NCBI RefSeq assembly: GCF_900205865.1 | Contig: NZ_LT906662.1 | Location: forward strand, 496,001 to 560,000 | DNA length: 64,000 nt | Direction: 5' to 3' | Source of the DNA: Thermoanaerobacterium sp. RBIITD | GTDB lineage: Bacteria > Bacillota > Thermoanaerobacteria > Thermoanaerobacterales > Thermoanaerobacteraceae | Part shown: positions 59,947 through 64,000 of the stretch, piece after piece | Numbering within the stretch: position 1 is the stretch's first letter | Layout: each line of letters starts with the position of its first letter | Notes under the pieces: model-generated | The model's input: the letters and a program-made list of their open reading frames with translations, nothing else | What the model was told of the DNA's origin: nothing | Database searches by the model: none | Translations under genes and position numbers: made by a program

Positions 59947-60060
59947 TCAAGCCTTTGGCTCTTCAACTATAAAACCTGGTACAAATAAGAAGATTATTAG
60001 TATTATTATAATGATCCAAATCCAACTGCCACACCATGCTGCACCTTTTTCTGTGGGCAT
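59947..60060 (-). CDS. YjcZ-like tiny membrane peptide (copy 2)
   Basis: A 37-residue peptide from ATG 60060 (AAGGGGG upstream): MPTEKGAAWCGSWIW, an Ile-rich span, then FLFVPGFIVEEPKA. About 70 percent like the copy at 59231. First gene of the minus-strand cluster, divergent from the subtilase. Confidence 0.72.
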   Translation of the reverse strand: MPTEKGAAWCGSWIWIIIIILIIFLFVPGFIVEEPKA

Positions 60061-60213
60061 ATTAATATCCCCCTTTCGCATAATTTTATGTCAGGTCTTT
60101 TTTGACCTAATACATAATATGAAGTCAATAATATTTGTGACACTTTATTATTTTAAAAACTAACAAAAAATTATATTATACATATTCTGATATAAGAAAG
60201 GAGGTTTTAACTC

Positions 60214-61455
60214 ATGGATATTTTTACTGCGTTATTATTTTCAGGTGCACTTAAAAATCTCTACTCAAAAGGAAAAATAGATACTCGATTATTAAAAAAA
60301 GCAACTATTTATAGAAGTGAATGTATAAGTGCAATTATTTACTCAAAAATGCCATACGAATTACTTAAGAAAAGTTTGGAAAACATAGGAGGATCTATAA
60401 AATATGAGTTACCCATCATAAATGGCTGGGCTGTAAACATACCTTGTAATAAACTCAATAATATCGCTTTAAACCGCGGTATCAAATTTATTGCAGAAGA
60501 CTCAACAGTTAAAATGCAATTAAATATTGCAACACAAGAGATAAAATCCCATGAAGTGAACAGCCAAGGTTATACTGGAAAGGGTATTACAATCGCTTTT
60601 CTTGATACGGGAATATATCCCCATCCAGATTTTAGAAAACCAAATGACAGAATAATAGCCTTTCATGATATCGTAAATGGTAAAAAGAATCCTTATGATG
60701 ATAATGGTCATGGCACACATGTTGCAGGTGATGCGGCCGGAAATGGATATACATCAGGTGGTAAATATAAAGGCGTTGCACCCGAAGCAAATATAGTCTC
60801 TGTTAAAGTATTAGATTCAAAAGGAAGCGGTTCATCTTCGGATATTTTAACAGGAATGCAGTGGATTTTGGATAATAAGGAAAAATATAATATAAGAATA
60901 GTTTCGTTATCAATCGGTGAAACTCCAACACTTCCTCCTTTTCTAGATCCACTTGTAAAAGGTGTTGAGAAACTGTGGAAACATTGTCTTGTCGTTACTG
61001 TCGCAGCAGGTAATTCAGGTCCAGCTATAAATTCAATAACATCGCCAGGTACAAGTAGAAATGTTATAACAGTAGGTGCCGTTGATGATAAGCGAACCAT
61101 CGATGTCAGTGATGATGCGATAGCAAATTTTTCTGGAAGAGGATCAGCTTTTTTATATAAACCCGATGTCGTAGCACCTGGTGTGAAAATAGTTTCAACA
61201 GCATCAGGCAACGTACCAGTTGGTGCGGATGACAAGATCTTGCTGAACAGCGCATACAGAACTGCATCTGGTACATCAATGGCAACCCCTATTGTCGCTG
61301 GTGCAGCTGCACTTCTTCTTGAGAAAAATCCAAACCTCACAAATTATCAGATAAAAAATATTCTTAAATCAACATCTATTAATGTAGATCACTACAGTTA
61401 TTATTCACAAGGATATGGTATGATAAATATAGAAGAAGCCTTAAAAAAAGTTTGA
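60214..61455 (+). CDS. Subtilisin-like serine protease (S8), probably intracellular
   Basis: A 413-residue subtilase with catalytic Asp in FLDTGIYPHPDF (about 129), His in DDNGHGTHVAGDAAG (about 168) and Ser in TASGTSMATPIVAGAAALL (about 350). A propeptide-like N-terminus (about 1-95) is present but no signal peptide, as in AprX-type or spore-associated proteases. ATG 60214 has AAAGGAGG upstream. Divergent from the tiny membrane peptides, so a sporulation role is plausible but not shown. Confidence 0.92.
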   Translation: MDIFTALLFSGALKNLYSKGKIDTRLLKKATIYRSECISAIIYSKMPYELLKKSLENIGGSIKYELPIINGWAVNIPCNKLNNIALNRGIKFIAEDSTVKMQLNIATQEIKSHEVNSQGYTGKGITIAFLDTGIYPHPDFRKPNDRIIAFHDIVNGKKNPYDDNGHGTHVAGDAAGNGYTSGGKYKGVAPEANIVSVKVLDSKGSGSSSDILTGMQWILDNKEKYNIRIVSLSIGETPTLPPFLDPLVKGVEKLWKHCLVVTVAAGNSGPAINSITSPGTSRNVITVGAVDDKRTIDVSDDAIANFSGRGSAFLYKPDVVAPGVKIVSTASGNVPVGADDKILLNSAYRTASGTSMATPIVAGAAALLLEKNPNLTNYQIKNILKSTSINVDHYSYYSQGYGMINIEEALKKV

Positions 61456-61472
61456 GGGCTTAAAAGCCCTCA
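61453..61472 (+). terminator. Terminator of the subtilase gene
   Basis: GAGGGCTT / AAGCCCTC hairpin overlapping the stop codon, then a T-rich stretch. Confidence 0.75.
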
Positions 61473-61501
61473 TTTACTTTTTGATGTACATCATTATTTA
61501 A

Positions 61502-62014
61502 TTAAATATTATCAGGTTCTGGCTCTTTTACATCTACATCCAAAATATTCGGTACCGGAAGCCCCTTTATTAAATTTGCTGTTGCAGCAGGTATAAAAGT
61601 ATATGTGAGTGCTGCATATATAGCGTATAGATATTGTAGATTAGAAAAACCAAGCAATGTCAATATAGCAAATATTGCAAGACCAAAAAAGGCTTCTTTA
61701 GAAATACCTTGCGGTGGTGGGAATATCATATGAGGAATATTCTCCTGTGGCTCTGACAGTGTTATAGATTTAGCAGAATAAATTCCATATATAGCAGGGA
61801 AAAATGAAACAACATCAGATGCCGCTACAAGTGCATTAAGTGCTACGGCTGATACTTTAGTATCATTCACAAGTATTATAAGAAACAGAAATAAAATAAA
61901 CTTCGCTATAAATATTGGCTGTATATCACCGTCAGTTTCTCTTAACAATGTTGCAAATGCTTCAATAAGCCTCTCAATATCTATTTCTCCTTTATAACCT
62001 TTTATATCAGCCAA
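61502..62014 (-). CDS. Unknown membrane protein
   Basis: A 170-residue protein with about three to four hydrophobic segments (IFIAKFILFLFLIILV, VSFFPAIYGIYSA, FFGLAIFAILTLLGF, LYAIYAALTYTFIPAATANLI). It has an acidic N-terminus (GEIDIERLIEAFATLLRETDGD) and a Pro/Glu-rich tail. No family recognised. About 80 bases downstream of the ABC ATPase, so possibly linked to it. Confidence 0.6.
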   Translation of the reverse strand: MADIKGYKGEIDIERLIEAFATLLRETDGDIQPIFIAKFILFLFLIILVNDTKVSAVALNALVAASDVVSFFPAIYGIYSAKSITLSEPQENIPHMIFPPPQGISKEAFFGLAIFAILTLLGFSNLQYLYAIYAALTYTFIPAATANLIKGLPVPNILDVDVKEPEPDNI

Positions 62015-62091
62015 TTAAAACACCTCATTCCCTGATAAAAGTAACCTTAAATCATTATATTCAATTCAGGAAATGTGTGTGAGAATATACT

Positions 62092-62883
62092 TTATGCCAG
62101 CATTGCCCTGTCATCTACAAATTCACTACCGTTCACTTCATTAAACATTCTCAGAAGTTTTTGCACAGTCATATTTTTCTTTTCTTCCTTTAAATCAAGT
62201 ACAATTTTCCCTTGATGCATCATTATTAGCCTATTTCCGAATTCTAAAGCATGTTCTAAGTTATGTGTAACCATTAATGTTGTAAGCTTATTTTCCTCAA
62301 TAATTTTATTTGTAAGGTCATTTATTATATTAGCTGTTCTTGGGTCGAGGGCCGCCGTATGTTCATCGAGAAGTAAAAGTTTCGGTTTTGCTAATGTCGC
62401 CATCAAAAGTGTAAGTGCTTGTCTTTGACCACCTGATAAAAGCCCAACTTTTGTTTTAAGCCTATTTTCAAGTCCTAATCCAAGTTGTGCTAATTTATCT
62501 CTAAATAAATCCCTGTTTCTCTTATTAAGTCCCATTTTTAGACTCAAGCCGTAACATTTTGAATATGCAATAGATAAATTTTCCTCAATTGTCATAGATG
62601 GTGCAGTTCCTAGCAATGGGTTTTGAAAGACACGTCCAATAAAATTTGATCTTTTAAATTCCGGATATGATGTCACATCTAAATTATCTAATGTTATAGT
62701 TCCACTATCAACTGGAAATACTCCGGCAATCAAATTTAGAAGCGTAGACTTTCCTGCTCCATTGCTGCCCACTATTGTTATAAAGTCCCCATTATTAACC
62801 TCTAAATTGAGATTTTTGAATATTTGATTTTCATTTGGAGTATTTTTATAAAATGCCTTACATACATTATTAAGCTTCAACAT
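62092..62883 (-). CDS. ABC transporter ATP-binding protein (COG1101 type)
   Basis: A 263-residue ATPase with Walker A VGSNGAGKST (about 38-47), Q-loop GRVFQNPLLG, signature LLSGGQRQALTLLMA and Walker B LLLLDEHTAALD. The spacing and the partner permease match the uncharacterised COG1101/COG4120/COG2984 transporters; in streptococci a related set is implicated in tryptophan uptake, but the substrate here is not evident. DEHTAALD rather than DEPTSALD is characteristic of this subgroup. Confidence 0.88.
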   Translation of the reverse strand: MLKLNNVCKAFYKNTPNENQIFKNLNLEVNNGDFITIVGSNGAGKSTLLNLIAGVFPVDSGTITLDNLDVTSYPEFKRSNFIGRVFQNPLLGTAPSMTIEENLSIAYSKCYGLSLKMGLNKRNRDLFRDKLAQLGLGLENRLKTKVGLLSGGQRQALTLLMATLAKPKLLLLDEHTAALDPRTANIINDLTNKIIEENKLTTLMVTHNLEHALEFGNRLIMMHQGKIVLDLKEEKKNMTVQKLLRMFNEVNGSEFVDDRAMLA

Positions 62884-62898
62884 GTTATCAACTCCTTA

Positions 62899-63759
62899 TT
62901 AATTTGAGCTTAATACGGTTTTTTTAAGCCCTGGTAGTGATAGAGCTATAACAACAAGTATAGCAGTTAATAATTTTAAGTCAGTTGGATCAAATCCAAT
63001 TGAAAGCGCTACAGCAATAGCACCTCTATAAATTATTGAACCTACTACTGCAGAGATTATAGCCCACAATATATTTCTTTCTCTGAATAACGCATCACCA
63101 ATTATAACTGATGCAAGCCCTGCTACAATGGTTCCGATACCCATACCTGCATCTGCAAATCCTTGGCTTTGTGAAACAAGTGAGCCCGATAATGCAACAA
63201 ATGCATTTGATATTATAAGTCCTAAGGTAATTGTCGTATTAGTATTTATTCCCATACTCCTTATCATCTGCTGATTGTTTCCAGTAGCTCTAAGTGCAAA
63301 GCCTACACCTGTTTGTAGAAAATAATTTGTTAATATTATTAATAAAATTATAAGAAGACCAAAAAATATTATATACTTATAATTATTTGCAAATCCTACA
63401 TAATCAAAAACTGTTTTATCACTAAGAAGTGAAATATTTGACTTACCCATTATTCTTAAATTTATAGAATAAAGGGCAGTCATTGTTAGAATACCTGCCA
63501 AAAGCTCTGTTATTTTTAACTTAGTATTTAAAAAACCTGTAATAAAACCAGCAATACCACCAGCAATTAAAGCAACAAAAATAGCTATAATCGGATTTAC
63601 ACCACTTGTAATGAGTTTTGCTGTGACAGCAGCTCCTAATGGAAAACTACCTTCAACTGTTAAATCTGCAAAATTAATTACTTTAAATGATATATAGACA
63701 CCAAGTGCCATTATTCCGTAGACAAGCCCTTGTTCTAATGTTGAAATGGCAAAAGACAT
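62899..63759 (-). CDS. ABC transporter permease (COG4120 type)
   Basis: A 286-residue, 8-9 helix permease. It begins LEQGLVYGIMALGVYISFKVINFADLTVEGSFPLGAAV, a branched-chain-type permease fold used by COG4120. VGFALRATGNNQQMIRSMGINTNTTITLGLIISNAFVALSGSLVSQSQGF is the conserved cytoplasmic loop region. Sixteen bases before the ATPase gene. Confidence 0.88.
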   Translation of the reverse strand: MSFAISTLEQGLVYGIMALGVYISFKVINFADLTVEGSFPLGAAVTAKLITSGVNPIIAIFVALIAGGIAGFITGFLNTKLKITELLAGILTMTALYSINLRIMGKSNISLLSDKTVFDYVGFANNYKYIIFFGLLIILLIILTNYFLQTGVGFALRATGNNQQMIRSMGINTNTTITLGLIISNAFVALSGSLVSQSQGFADAGMGIGTIVAGLASVIIGDALFRERNILWAIISAVVGSIIYRGAIAVALSIGFDPTDLKLLTAILVVIALSLPGLKKTVLSSN

Positions 63760-63780
63760 ATAATAACCTCCATTTAATTT

Positions 63781-64000
63781 CTATTTAATGACATCCTGTG
63801 CTTTCTTCATTACAGAATCAGGAATCTTAAGTCCAATAGCATCTGCTTCTTTCTGATTTATTATAAGCTGTAAATTTTGAGCCGTTTCTACCTTGATGTT
63901 TTCAGGCTTCTCACCTTTTAATATCTTAATAGCCATTTTACCAGCTTGATAACCAAGATCACTATAGCTTATTCCAATTGTTGCAAGGGAACCGCCTTCA
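63781..64000 (-). CDS. ABC transporter substrate-binding protein (COG2984 type), C-terminus
   Basis: The frame runs off the window edge. The visible 72 residues (GGSLATIGISYSDLGYQAGKMAIKILKGEKPENIKVE...SVMKKAQDVIK) match the C-terminus of ABC_sub_bind lipoproteins. Stop TAG at 63781. It is the first gene of the operon seen here and supports the COG2984/4120/1101 assignment of the whole system. Confidence 0.85.
   Translation of the reverse strand, partial: EGGSLATIGISYSDLGYQAGKMAIKILKGEKPENIKVETAQNLQLIINQKEADAIGLKIPDSVMKKAQDVIK

Overview
The window reads as chromosome of a low-GC, anaerobic, spore-forming member of the Clostridia. The clues are a HydG [FeFe]-hydrogenase maturase, a SpoVB-like flippase, tiny sporulation-type membrane peptides, HrcA/CIRCE-type control of groESL, and SAM, tetrahydrofolate, guanine and PRPP riboswitches. 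Thermoanaerobacterium or a close relative is my best guess for the genus, but that is inference. Most genes lie on the minus strand.

Layout: 1-6855, an oligopeptide ABC transporter (oppABCDF) behind two tandem paralogous oppA lipoproteins. 7354-14780, a pcrA-ligA-gatCAB operon. 14966-15265, a YerC-type TrpR-like regulator. 15450-19816, a lactose/cellobiose-family PTS (IIA, IIC, IIB) with its PRD-containing regulator. 19977-22741, a SAM-riboswitch-controlled methionine importer (metNIQ). 22845-29604, hydG, spoVB, luxS, small proteins, an M20 amidohydrolase and murI. 30002-30716, a folate ECF transporter gene with a THF riboswitch. 31483-40464, a purine operon (permease-purECFMNHD) behind a tandem guanine-PRPP riboswitch; purD carries a one-base frameshift. 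52515-55694, guaB-guaA behind a second guanine riboswitch. 55849-57824, groESL with CIRCE. 57975-61455, a sporulation-looking cluster of tiny membrane peptides, a repeat protein and a subtilase. 62092-64000, a COG1101/4120/2984-type ABC transporter, cut by the window edge.

The most interesting segment is a roughly 12 kb integrated element (about 40510-52526) inserted at the 3' end of guaA, between guaA and the purine operon. It has a tyrosine integrase next to guaA, divergent repressors with paired operators and mirror-image promoters, an Xis-like HTH, a primase-helicase, and an iteron-flanked AT-rich block that looks like a replication origin. It also has a lone small terminase subunit without large terminase, portal or capsid genes, two sigma-like regulators, a shortened tape-measure gene and a toxin-antitoxin pair. 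This layout resembles a phage-inducible chromosomal island (phage satellite) more than an intact prophage, though a decayed prophage remains possible. Several of its genes (integrase twice, primase, tape measure, two small genes) carry single-base indels or early TAA codons. Because purD outside the element shows the same kind of lesion, sequence error must be excluded before calling these true decay.

Functionally, purine genes dominate: two guanine-type aptamers, one coupled to a PRPP aptamer, would tie IMP synthesis, base uptake and GMP synthesis to guanine and PRPP levels. The satellite sits exactly in the seam between these two units.
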